Positions 7,447 through 15,300 of a stretch of DNA of 28,117 bases are shown in pieces. A program made the translations under genes and the position numbers. The stretch covers positions 1 to 28,117 of the forward strand of contig JAZSAS010000002.1 in assembly GCA_045602005.1 (NCBI GenBank), read 5' to 3'. Position 1 is the stretch's first letter. Every line of letters starts with the position of its first letter. The notes beneath the pieces were generated by a model, which was given only the letters and a program-made list of their open reading frames with translations, had not been told where the DNA came from and searched no databases. The DNA comes from UMGS755 sp045602005 (GTDB lineage: Bacteria; Bacillota; Clostridia; UBA1381; UBA9506).

Positions 7447-9198
7447 TTATGCAGAAGGAACCGGCGTTGTTTCGGCAGATTGCTGCGTTGCTGCCGGATT
7501 CTGTATGGGAACCGGCGGCATCGTGGGAGATGGTGCCGGTGTGCTCTCAGTTTGGGGCAATTCCTCATCAGGCGTGTCACCGGAAGCATCTGCCGAAGCC
7601 GGTGCACTTTCCTCAGGAAGGGGTGCCTCTGTGGGCATAATGCCCACAAGCTCAATGCGGTCAGTGGGAACATAGGTGCTCTTTGTGAGCAATTCCCGCT
7701 TCACCACAGAACCATTATCTAATGTGATTTTATAGGTGTTGTAGCTACTGCCGTCAGCACCGGCTTGTTCCAGCTTTACGGTGCCTGCCGGCAAAGAGGG
7801 GTCTTCCTTTTGAACCAGCTTCGCAGAACGGGTTGCGGTGCGCTCTGTTAAAATTTCAATGCTCCGTTCCGGATTCTCTTTCACACCGTAAATGGAAATG
7901 CTGTTGGTTCCGCCACCGGCCCGAGAAACAATTTTAATGGGATTTGCGGTGTTATTAGAGAATTTAAAGTCAATGCTACCGTAGGAAACAGTGGCATCCC
8001 GCCCCATGGGCACATAAGAAACCGGAAGGGAGTGGTTGGTTCTGTAAACAATTTCTAGGTCTGCTAAAACCACAGCGTTAAACAATGTGGAAGAAACCTG
8101 ACAAATTCCGCCACCGATACCCGGTTCTATACGGTTGCCCACATAGACATTTGCCGTTCGAAAGCCACGAGCCACGGTTCTGGGTCCAACGGTGGTGTTA
8201 TAAGAGAAAACATCACCGGGTGCTAAAACCGTTTCATTAATTTTCTGTGAAGCAAGGGCAATGTTGTGAGAACGGGAAACATCGCCGGCGTTATATCGGG
8301 TGCTGTAGCTACCCAAAAGGTCGGGAAACAGCTGGGCTTTAATTTGTTCTTTAGTCACAGCGGCAGGTGTTCTGGTAATAGGAATGGTAATAACGTCGCC
8401 GGGGGTTTGGTCAATGATGCGCTGTGCCTCGGCTTTATCGAACTGAATGCCGGGCTTTTCATCAACGATTGTTAATTGCTGATTTTCAATTTTATAACTG
8501 GCATCCACAGGGTCGCCACACACCTCGGCATAAATTCCTTCGGCTGTGGGTTCTGCGGGGAGAACGCTTTCAAGAGCCATGGTGAAAATTCCGTCTTTTA
8601 GGGAAAAGGCAGTTTCTTTAAAACGCGCCATAGTCTTAGGAATGTTAATGCAATTACCGGTTATGCCACGGGTCACGGTTAATTCCGTTTCGCCGACTTC
8701 AATTGTTAAATCTTGGCCGGGCTGGTCGAACATGCCCGCAAATTCGCTGATAGTGGCTTCCAGCAACGCATCGTCGCAGGCTATCATTGGAGAAATGTTA
8801 ACCGGCTCAGACCAAAGGGAGAAAATTTCTTTCAGCCGCCCTGTTATGCTGCCCGTTCTGCCAAGTTGATGTGCAAGAGCGACGGTTTGTGCGCCGTCAA
8901 GCCGGGCGGCAAAATCTGAAAGAAGATAACTTTTTTCGTAGTCTTCACAAACGAGGGTAACGGAGTGATTCAGCGCCTCTGCGTAGTGTTCACTAAGGGC
9001 AGCCTCAGCTTCCTCTGCTGTCATGCCGCTGACGTTTAGGTCGCCGATAAAAATGCCATGATAGATAGAGTCAGAAAACAGGGTGCAGGCTAAAAAAGCG
9101 GCAGAAGCAAGCACCACCAGCACCAGCACACCGAGAATACATATCAAGGCAATGTTTTTTTTGTTATGTAAAGAAAATAAACTCTTAATCGTTTGCAT
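7447..9198 (-). CDS. VanW-family envelope protein with G5 domain
   Basis: 583 residues. One N-terminal membrane anchor (about 17-42), then a long extracellular part: two peptidoglycan-binding-like (PG_binding_4) repeats around 55-270, a VanW domain at about 305-430 (SYNTTVGPRTVARGF, EPGIGGGICQVSSTLFNA, RTNHSLPVSYVPMGRDATV), a G5-like beta domain at about 440-515, and a low-complexity Pro/Ser/Thr/Glu tail from about 525. Such proteins are common in Clostridia and are thought to act at the cell wall; no enzymatic reaction is established, and a link to vancomycin resistance should not be assumed. ATG 9198 has GGGGTG 6 bases upstream; an upstream in-frame start would lie across the promoter. First gene of the radA-nusB-xseA run. 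Confidence 0.9.
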   Translation of the reverse strand: MQTIKSLFSLHNKKNIALICILGVLVLVVLASAAFLACTLFSDSIYHGIFIGDLNVSGMTAEEAEAALSEHYAEALNHSVTLVCEDYEKSYLLSDFAARLDGAQTVALAHQLGRTGSITGRLKEIFSLWSEPVNISPMIACDDALLEATISEFAGMFDQPGQDLTIEVGETELTVTRGITGNCINIPKTMARFKETAFSLKDGIFTMALESVLPAEPTAEGIYAEVCGDPVDASYKIENQQLTIVDEKPGIQFDKAEAQRIIDQTPGDVITIPITRTPAAVTKEQIKAQLFPDLLGSYSTRYNAGDVSRSHNIALASQKINETVLAPGDVFSYNTTVGPRTVARGFRTANVYVGNRIEPGIGGGICQVSSTLFNAVVLADLEIVYRTNHSLPVSYVPMGRDATVSYGSIDFKFSNNTANPIKIVSRAGGGTNSISIYGVKENPERSIEILTERTATRSAKLVQKEDPSLPAGTVKLEQAGADGSSYNTYKITLDNGSVVKRELLTKSTYVPTDRIELVGIMPTEAPLPEESAPASADASGDTPDEELPQTESTPAPSPTMPPVPIQNPAATQQSAETTPVPSA

Positions 9199-9217
9199 TA
9201 AATCACCCCTAGGTACT

Positions 9218-9246
9218 ATTATAAATGGAAAAAGTGCATTTGTAAA
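9218..9246 (-). promoter_or_regulatory. Sigma-A promoter for vanW and probably radA-nusB-xseA
   Basis: On the minus strand TTTACA (9241-9246), a 17-base spacer and a perfect TATAAT (9218-9223) stand 20 bases upstream of the vanW ATG, giving a very short leader. Confidence 0.8.
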
Positions 9247-9280
9247 CTGTTTTATCATTTTTTTCCCACAAAATTAAGAA

Positions 9281-9318
9281 AAAGAGCTGTCTGCAATCAT
9301 GCTGCAGAACAGCTCTTT
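9281..9318 (-). terminator. Intrinsic terminator after tspO
   Basis: AAAGAGCTGT (9281-9290) pairs fully with ACAGCTCTTT (9309-9318), extended by CTGCA/TGCAG with a single bulge and a 7-base loop. On the minus strand it is followed by TTCTTAATTTT. It separates the yneA-tspO pair from the vanW promoter. Confidence 0.88.
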
Positions 9319-9327
9319 GTGTATGTT

Positions 9328-9825
9328 TTATCGGTTTAAAAGCCAAACAGCAAGATTCAAATACCCCGCAAAGGTAATCCAGAGCCAGTAAGGGAGGATT
9401 AAAATGCCGGCACTGTGAGAAATGCGATAGAATTTTGCTGCTAAAATTCCGGTAAACAACCACAGCAAAAGAAGCACCCAAAAAGATCCGAACAGCATGC
9501 CCAGGCGAAAGAACACAAGGGGCCAGATAAAGGCCAGGAGCAGTGAAATAGCGTAATATTTCAGTGCATCTTGAACGTAATCTTTCTCTAATCCACGGCG
9601 AAGAATCAGGTAGCTGGCAATGCCAATCAAGACAAAAAGCACTGCCCAGATAATGGGAAAGAGAAAGCCAGGCGGTGCTAAAGGCGGCTTTTTAAGTGCC
9701 GCATAAAACTCCCGACTGTTGGGCGTTAGCAGTGCGCTCAACCCGCCTACGGCAAGGGGAATGAGAATGGAAACGACCAATCGAAGAATGTTTCTCAGGT
9801 TAATGACCCTAAATGTTTTACCCAC
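9328..9825 (-). CDS. TspO/MBR family membrane protein
   Basis: About 165 residues with five hydrophobic segments, the length and topology of TspO. Family marks visible: VGGLSALLTPNSREFYAALKKPPLAPPGFLFPIIW (the KPP...PP..F...W region after helix 1), W-x-x-L-x-x-L/IGIASYL, and a C-terminal LPYWLWITFAGYLNLAVWLLN. TspO proteins bind porphyrins and related tetrapyrroles and have been linked to stress responses; the bacterial function is still debated. There is no usable ATG. GTG 9825 is preferred over GTG 9834 because the GGGG at 9834-9837 is spaced 8 bases from 9825 but abuts 9834. It lies 89 bases after the yneA-like gene in the same direction. Confidence 0.88.
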   Translation of the reverse strand: MGKTFRVINLRNILRLVVSILIPLAVGGLSALLTPNSREFYAALKKPPLAPPGFLFPIIWAVLFVLIGIASYLILRRGLEKDYVQDALKYYAISLLLAFIWPLVFFRLGMLFGSFWVLLLLWLFTGILAAKFYRISHSAGILILPYWLWITFAGYLNLAVWLLNR

Positions 9826-9843
9826 AATATGCACCCCGTTTCT

Positions 9844-9887
9844 GCTGCCAAATCAAAAAATCCGGCAGCTTATTCATCTAAATTATA
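9844..9887 (-). promoter_or_regulatory. Leader hairpin and possible -10 upstream of tspO
   Basis: On the minus strand a TATAAT (9882-9887) has no good -35 partner, so a promoter here is uncertain. Downstream, GCTGCC/GGCAGC (9864-9869 with 9844-9849) closes a hairpin extendable to about 10 pairs with G-U wobbles. It is not followed by a U-run and therefore is not a convincing terminator. Confidence 0.35.
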
Positions 9888-9914
9888 TGCAGAGGGTGGG
9901 GCAAATATGTGTTT

Positions 9915-10217
9915 TTAGTCGAGAGGGATCACAATTTCCTGACCGATCATGAGGCAGGAGTTTTTAAGGTCGTTTTCATACATCACCTTGTCAATAAACA
10001 AGCGAAGGTCCATGTCCTCTGGCTTATACTGCTTGCACAGAGACCACAGGGTGTCGCCCGTGTCGGCGGTGACAACAATTTCGTGAACACCGGTGTCAGC
10101 AAGGGGAGCCAGCGAGCAGGCAAAGAGAATGCCCAGAACAGCCAGCAATATATACAAATTCCTTCTTTGTTGTTTTGCTTTTCTTGCATAGGAAATTCTT
10201 CTTGTTTTTCTCATCAT
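9915..10217 (-). CDS. yneA: LysM protein, YneA-like SOS cell-division suppressor
   Basis: 100 residues: a basic N-terminus, one membrane segment at about 21-40, and a single LysM domain at about 44-98 (HEIVVTADTGDTLWSLC ... MIGQEIVIP). Size and architecture match Bacillus YneA (about 105 residues), a membrane-bound protein made under the SOS response that delays septation after DNA damage. The assignment rests strongly on the upstream DNA: two LexA-type boxes sit on its promoter. Starts at ATGATG with GGAAAGGGGCGG upstream; the second ATG is an equal candidate. Unlike in Bacillus, lexA is not adjacent; instead tspO follows. A generic LysM protein is the alternative. Confidence 0.75.
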   Translation of the reverse strand: MMRKTRRISYARKAKQQRRNLYILLAVLGILFACSLAPLADTGVHEIVVTADTGDTLWSLCKQYKPEDMDLRLFIDKVMYENDLKNSCLMIGQEIVIPLD

Positions 10218-10234
10218 ATGAACCGCCCCTTTCC

Positions 10235-10248
10235 AGAACTAATGTTCG
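10235..10248 (-). promoter_or_regulatory. LexA (DinR) box 1 of yneA
   Basis: Reads CGAACATTAGTTCT on the minus strand, with the intact GAAC-N4-GTTC core of Firmicute SOS boxes. It lies just downstream of the -10 element, where a bound repressor would block initiation. Confidence 0.75.
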
Positions 10249-10255
10249 TAAACCT

Positions 10256-10284
10256 ATTCTAACAGAACAAATGTACGATGTCAA
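10256..10284 (-). promoter_or_regulatory. Sigma-A promoter of the yneA-like gene
   Basis: On the minus strand TTGACA (10279-10284), a 17-base spacer and TAGAAT (10256-10261). The spacer is largely occupied by the second LexA-type box. Confidence 0.82.
10264..10277 (-). promoter_or_regulatory. LexA (DinR) box 2 of yneA
   Basis: Reads CGTACATTTGTTCT on the minus strand: one mismatch in the left half-site (GTAC for GAAC) and a perfect right half-site. It sits between -35 and -10; its centre is 29 bases from that of box 1, close to three helical turns. Confidence 0.65.
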
Positions 10285-10350
10285 CACCTTTTCGAAAAAA
10301 ATTTAAAAAACAACCAAAAAGATGTAAATAGAGTTGGTGGGGATTTTTAA

Positions 10351-10379
10351 TTGCCCATTTTTCTTTTGTATGATATAAT
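10351..10379 (+). promoter_or_regulatory. Probable sigma-A promoter for ispG-polC
   Basis: TTGCCC (10351-10356), a 17-base spacer and a perfect TATAAT (10374-10379) point rightwards, divergent from the yneA promoter. Transcription from it would cross the hairpin array and the DUF559 element before reaching ispG about 880 bases downstream. Nothing recognisable lies between it and the yneA promoter (10285-10350). Confidence 0.65.
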
Positions 10380-10384
10380 TGACA

Positions 10385-10400
10385 TATACAGACTTTATAT
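10385..10400 (+). repeat. TATACAG repeat, copy A
   Basis: TATACAGACTTTATAT, differing by one base from the core of copies B and C. It directly abuts the first hairpin of the array. Confidence 0.6.
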
Positions 10401-10576
10401 GCGGTCTGCGACCGCAACGAATTGCCTTCGGCATTAATTGAAATCAAGAATTTCATGAATTGAGTCTTACGACTCATGAATTGCACCTTGCGGTGCATTG
10501 TAAAGGCAATTCAATTCATGGAGCGAAGCGAGAATTCATGGCATAGCCAATTCATGACAACAGGGTTGTCAATTCA
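10400..10576 (+). repeat. Array of TG...CA micro-hairpins with a constant 5-base spacer
   Basis: Successive perfect hairpins: TGCGGTC-tgc-GACCGCA (10400-10416), TGCC-ttc-GGCA (10423-10433), TGAAAT-caaga-ATTTCA (10439-10455), TGAGTC-ttac-GACTCA (10461-10476), TGCACC-ttgc-GGTGCA (10482-10497), TGGC-ata-GCCA (10539-10549), TGACAAC-agg-GTTGTCA (10555-10571), plus a decayed unit at 10519-10533. Spacers are TTAAT, TGAAT and TGAAT on the left (10434-10438, 10456-10460, 10477-10481) and ATTCA four times on the right (10514-10518, 10534-10538, 10550-10554, 10572-10576). ATTCA is the reverse complement of TGAAT. Arms vary while spacers are constant, the opposite of a CRISPR. No coding potential was seen. 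Function unknown. Confidence 0.8.
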
Positions 10577-10579
10577 TTT

Positions 10580-10616
10580 AAAAGACTGGTATCTAGATTA
10601 TACAGTCTTTATATAA
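10580..10616 (+). repeat. 37-base stem-forming repeat, copy B
   Basis: Matches copy C at 33 of 37 positions. AAAGACTG (10581-10588) pairs with CAGTCTTT (10603-10610) around a 14-base loop; the core TATACAGTCTTTATAT is at 10599-10614. Confidence 0.75.
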
Positions 10617-10641
10617 AGATTGTCGAAAAAAGTCAGAATAA

Positions 10642-11140
10642 AAAGCCTCCCTTGCAAAGCCCTCCTTGCCTAAAGGAGGGGGGACCGTCGTAGATGGTGG
10701 GAGAATTCCGGAGGGGGACCACCGAAGGTGGTGGAGGGATATATGGGTAGAAAACATAATACTGACCTAACAAATAACGCAAGAACGTTGAGAAAGAACA
10801 TGACAAAATAGGAAGGACATCTTTGGTATGATTTCTTGAAAAGTTATCCCATTAGATTTTTAAGGCAAAAAGTAATTGATAATTACATAGTTGATTTTTA
10901 TTGTCATAGTGCAAGATTTATTATCGAACTTGATGGCTCACAGCATTATGAAGAAAAAGGTTTGATAAAAGATAAAATCAGGACAGAAAGAATTAAGCAG
11001 CGGAATTTAACCGTTGTTAGAATTCCTAATAATGAAGTTAATAGAAATTTTGATGGAGTTTGTCAATATATTGATATCGCAGTAAAAGAATCCCTCCGTC
11101 AGTCTGCGACCGACACCTCCCTTTAGGCAAGGGAGGCTTT
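10642..11140 (+). mobile_element. Inverted-repeat-bounded element carrying a DUF559 gene
   Basis: Ends are perfect 14-base inverted repeats, AAAGCCTCCCTTGC (10642-10655) and its complement (11127-11140). Each end also forms an 8-bp hairpin with loop GCCTA or its complement: 10660-10680 on the left and 11116-11136 on the right. A further hairpin ACCACC-GAA-GGTGGT lies at 10718-10732. The stop codon of the enclosed gene is within the right-end hairpin loop, so gene and terminus form one unit. Similar CCTCCCTTG-type flanks next to DUF559 genes are, as I recall, frequent in gut Firmicutes. No transposase is present; the mobilising enzyme is unknown. Confidence 0.6.
10743..11126 (+). pseudogene. 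DUF559 (Vsr-like) endonuclease broken by an in-frame amber codon
   Basis: From ATG 10743 the frame reads MGRKHNTDLTN... LRKNMTK, then TAG (10809-10811), then EGHLWYDFLKSYPIRFLRQKV onward to TAG 11124-11126. The phrase before and after the stop is continuous with the family pattern (KNMTxEExxLWYxFL), so the TAG replaces what is normally a glutamate codon. The core is intact: D in IVDFYC, E and D in IIELDGSQH, matching the PD-(D/E)XK active site of DUF559/Vsr-like nucleases. About 128 codons with the stop counted through. TTG 10836 could restart translation but has no ribosome site. The AT-rich codon usage differs from neighbouring genes, consistent with transfer. Confidence 0.78.
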
Positions 11141-11163
11141 GAACGAAGTTCAAAATTTAGCTA

Positions 11164-11200
11164 AAAAGATTGGCATCCAGAGTATACAGTCTTTATATAA
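11164..11200 (+). repeat. 37-base stem-forming repeat, copy C
   Basis: Second full copy, on the other side of the DUF559 element. Its stem keeps 8 pairs because the C-G pair of copy B becomes T-G here; the core TATACAGTCTTTATAT is at 11183-11198, followed directly by a TATAAT-like sequence (11196-11201) that lacks a good -35. Confidence 0.75.
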
Positions 11201-11263
11201 TGAATTTAACAAAGATGAATTTTGTTTAAACCCCTAACATGATTTTAGAAAAGAGTGTTGAAA

Positions 11264-12322
11264 ATGACCCGTAGAAAAACCAGACAGATCCATGTTGGCA
11301 AGGTGGGAATTGGTAGTGATTTTCCTGTTTCCATTCAGTCCATGCTTTGTTCGCCCAACGGCGATTTTGAGGCGGCACTGGCACAGACAGAGGCCTTAGC
11401 GGCAGCCGGCTGTGACATTGTGCGTCTTGCTGTGATTGATGAAGATAGTCTTGCTGTTGTGAGAAGGCTGAAGCAGGCGGTTTCTATCCCTCTGGTGGCT
11501 GACATTCAGTTTGATTATCGGCTGGCTCTGGGAGCGATAGATGCCGGCATTGACAAAATCCGGCTGAATCCCGGCAACATCGGTAATGAGAGCCGGGTTC
11601 GTGAGGTGGTGGCAGCTGCGCAAAGCTGCGGAATTCCTATTCGTGTGGGCGTTAATGCGGGTTCTATTTCTCAAACTGTTTTGAAAAAATATGGCGGTGC
11701 CTGCCCTGAGGCATTGGCAGAGGATGCCATGAGTCATATTCGCATTTTAGAGGACTGTGGCTTTTCGGATGTTGCCGTTTCTTTAAAAGCCTCTTCCGTT
11801 CCTATGATGCTGGAAAGCTATCGGTTAATTGCAGAAAAAACAGATTATCCTCTGCATTTGGGTGTCACAGAGGCGGGAACGGTCTATGGTGGCACGGTGA
11901 AATCGGCGGTGGGCATCGGGGCGCTGCTTGCTGCAGGCATTGGAGACACGATCAGGGTCTCATTGACAGCCGACCCGGTGGAGGAAATTCGGGCGGCAAA
12001 GGAAATTTTATCGGCACTGGAGCTGCGGCGTGACGCGGCTCGACTGGTGTCTTGCCCCACCTGTGCTCGTTGCAGCGTGAATCTGATTGATATCGCCAAT
12101 CAGGTTTCTGCCCGGCTTTCCGAAGTGAAAAAGCCGGTGAAAATTGCAGTGATGGGTTGTGTGGTTAATGGTCCCGGAGAGGCGAGAGATGCCGACATTG
12201 GCATCACCGGCGCAAAAGGAGAGGGACTTTTGTTTAAAAACGGTCAGGTTATTCGTCGTTTGCCAGAGACAGAAATTGTGAACGCGCTGTTTGAAGAGTT
12301 GGGGAACATGGGCGCTTTATAA
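11264..12322 (+). CDS. ispG: 4-hydroxy-3-methylbut-2-en-1-yl diphosphate synthase
   Basis: 352 residues, the size of short bacterial IspG. It reduces MEcPP to HMBPP in the MEP isoprenoid pathway using a 4Fe-4S cluster. Conserved parts: VGSDFPVSIQSMLCS near the N-terminus, DIVRLAVIDEDS, PLVADIQFDYRLAL, KIRLNPGNIG, RVGVNAGS, and the cluster region SCPTCARCSVN with GCVVNGPGEARDADIG (two Cys, a third Cys and the Glu ligand). Starts at ATG 11264; an in-frame GTG at 11255 is possible but sits on the weak AGAAAAGAG ribosome site. In many Clostridia ispG follows dxr and rseP; here those are absent and the accessory region lies upstream. polC follows after 22 bases. Confidence 0.95.
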   Translation: MTRRKTRQIHVGKVGIGSDFPVSIQSMLCSPNGDFEAALAQTEALAAAGCDIVRLAVIDEDSLAVVRRLKQAVSIPLVADIQFDYRLALGAIDAGIDKIRLNPGNIGNESRVREVVAAAQSCGIPIRVGVNAGSISQTVLKKYGGACPEALAEDAMSHIRILEDCGFSDVAVSLKASSVPMMLESYRLIAEKTDYPLHLGVTEAGTVYGGTVKSAVGIGALLAAGIGDTIRVSLTADPVEEIRAAKEILSALELRRDAARLVSCPTCARCSVNLIDIANQVSARLSEVKKPVKIAVMGCVVNGPGEARDADIGITGAKGEGLLFKNGQVIRRLPETEIVNALFEELGNMGAL

Positions 12323-12344
12323 TTTTATACATAGGAAGGATATT

Positions 12345-15300
12345 ATGTCGAGTTTACTGAGAACACTAGCCGGAGACAGCCTGGCAGAGCAGCTGCCGGG
12401 CGTGGAGCTGAGCCGGTTTCAGATTTTTAAAGAAGAACGAAAAGTTCACATTGGCATGACGGGAGAAACACTGCTAAACAGCAGTGTTTTAGACCGTTTT
12501 TGTGAACATATCCGGCAACAGTTCGGCTTGTCGGAGATCGTACTTGATTTTAAGTACATTAAGCCGGTTCTGACAGAAGAAACCATTGACATAATATATG
12601 AAAACATTCGGGAGGCTGTTTGCACAAAGCTGCCGGCTGCCCGTGGCATTTTGCTGAATAGCCACGCTGCCTTAGAGGGGAATGAATTTGTTGTCACCTT
12701 GTGCTTTGGCGGCGAGGGAACCCTTGCAGAAAGCGGCGTTTTAAGGCTGATGGAAAAGCAATTAAAAGAAATTTATTGTGCCGACCTTTCTGTGAGAACG
12801 AAAAGCGAGGGTGCTTCGCCGGAAAAAGTGCTAAAGAAGCTGGAAAATCAGCGGGCGGAATTGGCACGGGATGTGGCAGCAGCGGCAGTTGCTGCCGAGA
12901 CAGCCACTGCCAAGGCTGCCCAAAAGGCGCACAAAACCGTGGTGCCTGAAGGGACAGATGAGAATGTGCTTCTGGGCAAGGCCTTTGGCGGTGAGATAAC
13001 GCCAATTAGTGATATTGATGAAAACAGCGGCAAGGTCATCATAGAAGGCAATGTGATTTTTAATGAAACCAGAGAATTGCGGAATAAAAAGACGTTGCTG
13101 GAGCTATATGTTGCCGATAAGGAAAGCTGCATCATTTGCAAGGCTTTTCTGTCAGAGGCGCAGTTTGAGCCATTAAAAGGGGGCCTAAAAAAGCTGGGCG
13201 CTGTTCGGGTTTTGGGCCGGGCGTCTTATGATACCTATGCAAAAGAAGTTGTGGTTGTTATCGATAATTTAATGAAAGCAAAGCTTTCTGTTCGCCCTGA
13301 TGAGGCAGAGGAAAAACGCGTTGAGCTTCATGCCCACACTTCGATGTCGGCCATGGATGCCATTGTTAAACCCGGTCAATTGATTGCCAGAGCGGCAGCC
13401 TGGGGACATAAAGCCATTGCCATTACCGACCATGGGGTGGTGCAGGCTTATCCGGAAGCCTATGATGCCGGCAAAAAGCACGGCATTAAGGTTATTTACG
13501 GCATGGAGGCTTATTTAGAGGACGACCACGCCGCTTTTGTATATGATTCAAAAGACATGCCTTTATCCGGCGACTTCGTGGTGTTTGACATTGAAACCAC
13601 AAGCCTGTCGGCACGATATGGAGAGATTATTGAAATTGCCGGTGTGAAGATTTCCGGCGGAAAAATCACAGAACAATTTTCAGAATTTGTAAAGCCGACC
13701 CGTGCAATTCCTTATCATATCACTGAGCTGACTAACATTTCTAACGAAATGGTGCGGGAGGCCGATCCCATTGAAACCGTGCTGCCGGCTTTTTTAGAGT
13801 TTTGCTCCGGTTGTGTGTTGGTGGCTCACAATGCAAATTTCGACGTGGGATATATTCGTAAAAAAGCAGAAGAACAAGGCCTTGGCTTTGATTTTTGCTA
13901 TTTAGACACGTTAATGCTCAGCCGCCGGTTGTTGACGGCGCTCAAAAAGCACCGGTTAAATCAGGTGGCAAAGCATTTGGGATTTTCTTTTTCCGGACAT
14001 CACCGTGCGATAAACGACGCAGAGGTCACGGCTCGAATTTTTCTTCATTTTCTTGAGCTTTTATCTGGTCTTGACATTCAGAATGTTAGCCAGATTAACG
14101 AAAAGCTGTCTGGCATGGGCACAAAACGATATACAGAAACCTACCACGCTATCTTGCTGGTGCAAAACATGGTGGGTCTTAAAAATTTATACAAGCTGGT
14201 GTCGTCTGCCCATATCGATAATTTTTATAAAAAACCCCGCATTTCCAAAGCCATGCTGGCAGAACACCGGGAAGGACTGCTTTTGGGCAGTGCCTGTGAG
14301 GCGGGGGAATTATATAGCAAAATGCTGCGGGGTGCAACCCGGGAAGAGTTAAAGAAAATTGCTTCTTATTATGATTATTTAGAGGTTCAGCCCTTGGGCA
14401 ATAATGATTTCATGCTTCGAGACCATACGGTGGCAGACCGTGAAGAGCTAAAGGACATGAACCGCGCTATCATTGCTTTGGGTGAAGAACAGGGCAAGCT
14501 TGTGGTTGCTGCCTGTGATGTTCATTTTTTAGACCCTGAGGATGAAATATACCGTCGGGTGCTTTTAGCGGGTCAGGGCTTTGATGATGCAGAGCATCAA
14601 CCGCCGCTGTATTTGCGCACCACCGAAGAAATGCTCGAAGAATTTTCTTACCTGCCTCAGGAAAAGGCTTATGAAATTGTGGTGACCAATCCGGGACTGA
14701 TTGCAGAACAAATTGGCGAGGTGCTGCCCATTCCGGAAGATACCTATCCGCCGGAAATGCCCGGTGCCACTGAGGAACTGACGGAGCTTTCCTATAACAA
14801 AGCACATGAGCTTTATGGCGAAGAGTTGCCGGAGTTGGTGGAAAAGCGGATGGAAAAAGAACTGGTTCCCATCACCAAGTATGGTTTTTCGGTTATGTAT
14901 ATGATTGCCCAGAAGCTGGTGACAAAGTCCCTGTCTGACGGGTATCTGGTAGGTTCCCGTGGTTCTGTGGGGTCTTCTTTCATTGCCTTTTTATCCGGCA
15001 TCACGGAGATTAACTCTCTGCCGCCCCACTATCGTTGCCCTCAGTGTAAACACGTGGAATTTATCACCGATGGCAGCTACAGCATGGGTGCTGACATGCC
15101 TGATGCCCTCTGCCCCCAGTGCGGCACACAGTATAAAAAAGATGGTTATGACATCCCATTTGAAACCTTTTTGGGTTTTGATGGCGACAAAGAGCCGGAT
15201 ATTGACCTGAATTTCTCCGGAGAATATCAGAGCCAGGCTCATAAATATACCGAGGAGCTTTTTGGTGAGGGCAATGTTTTCCGTGCCGGCACCATTGGCA

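Noticed and set aside
7447..9198. Vancomycin resistance determinant
   Set aside because: The VanW domain is widespread in sensitive Clostridia; no vanA/vanH/vanX/vanR/vanS genes are near.
10285..10400. Replication origin at the strand switch
   Set aside because: Gene direction flips here, but there are no DnaA boxes (TTATCCACA-type), no dnaA/dnaN and no AT-rich unwinding repeats of the usual form.
10400..10576. CRISPR array
   Set aside because: The constant parts are only 5 bases and the variable parts are palindromes of 11-17 bases; there is no 23-47-base repeat and no cas gene.
11141..11151. GAACGAAGTTC as a LexA box
   Set aside because: Spacing is three bases, not four, and it lies immediately after the right end of the DUF559 element rather than on a promoter.
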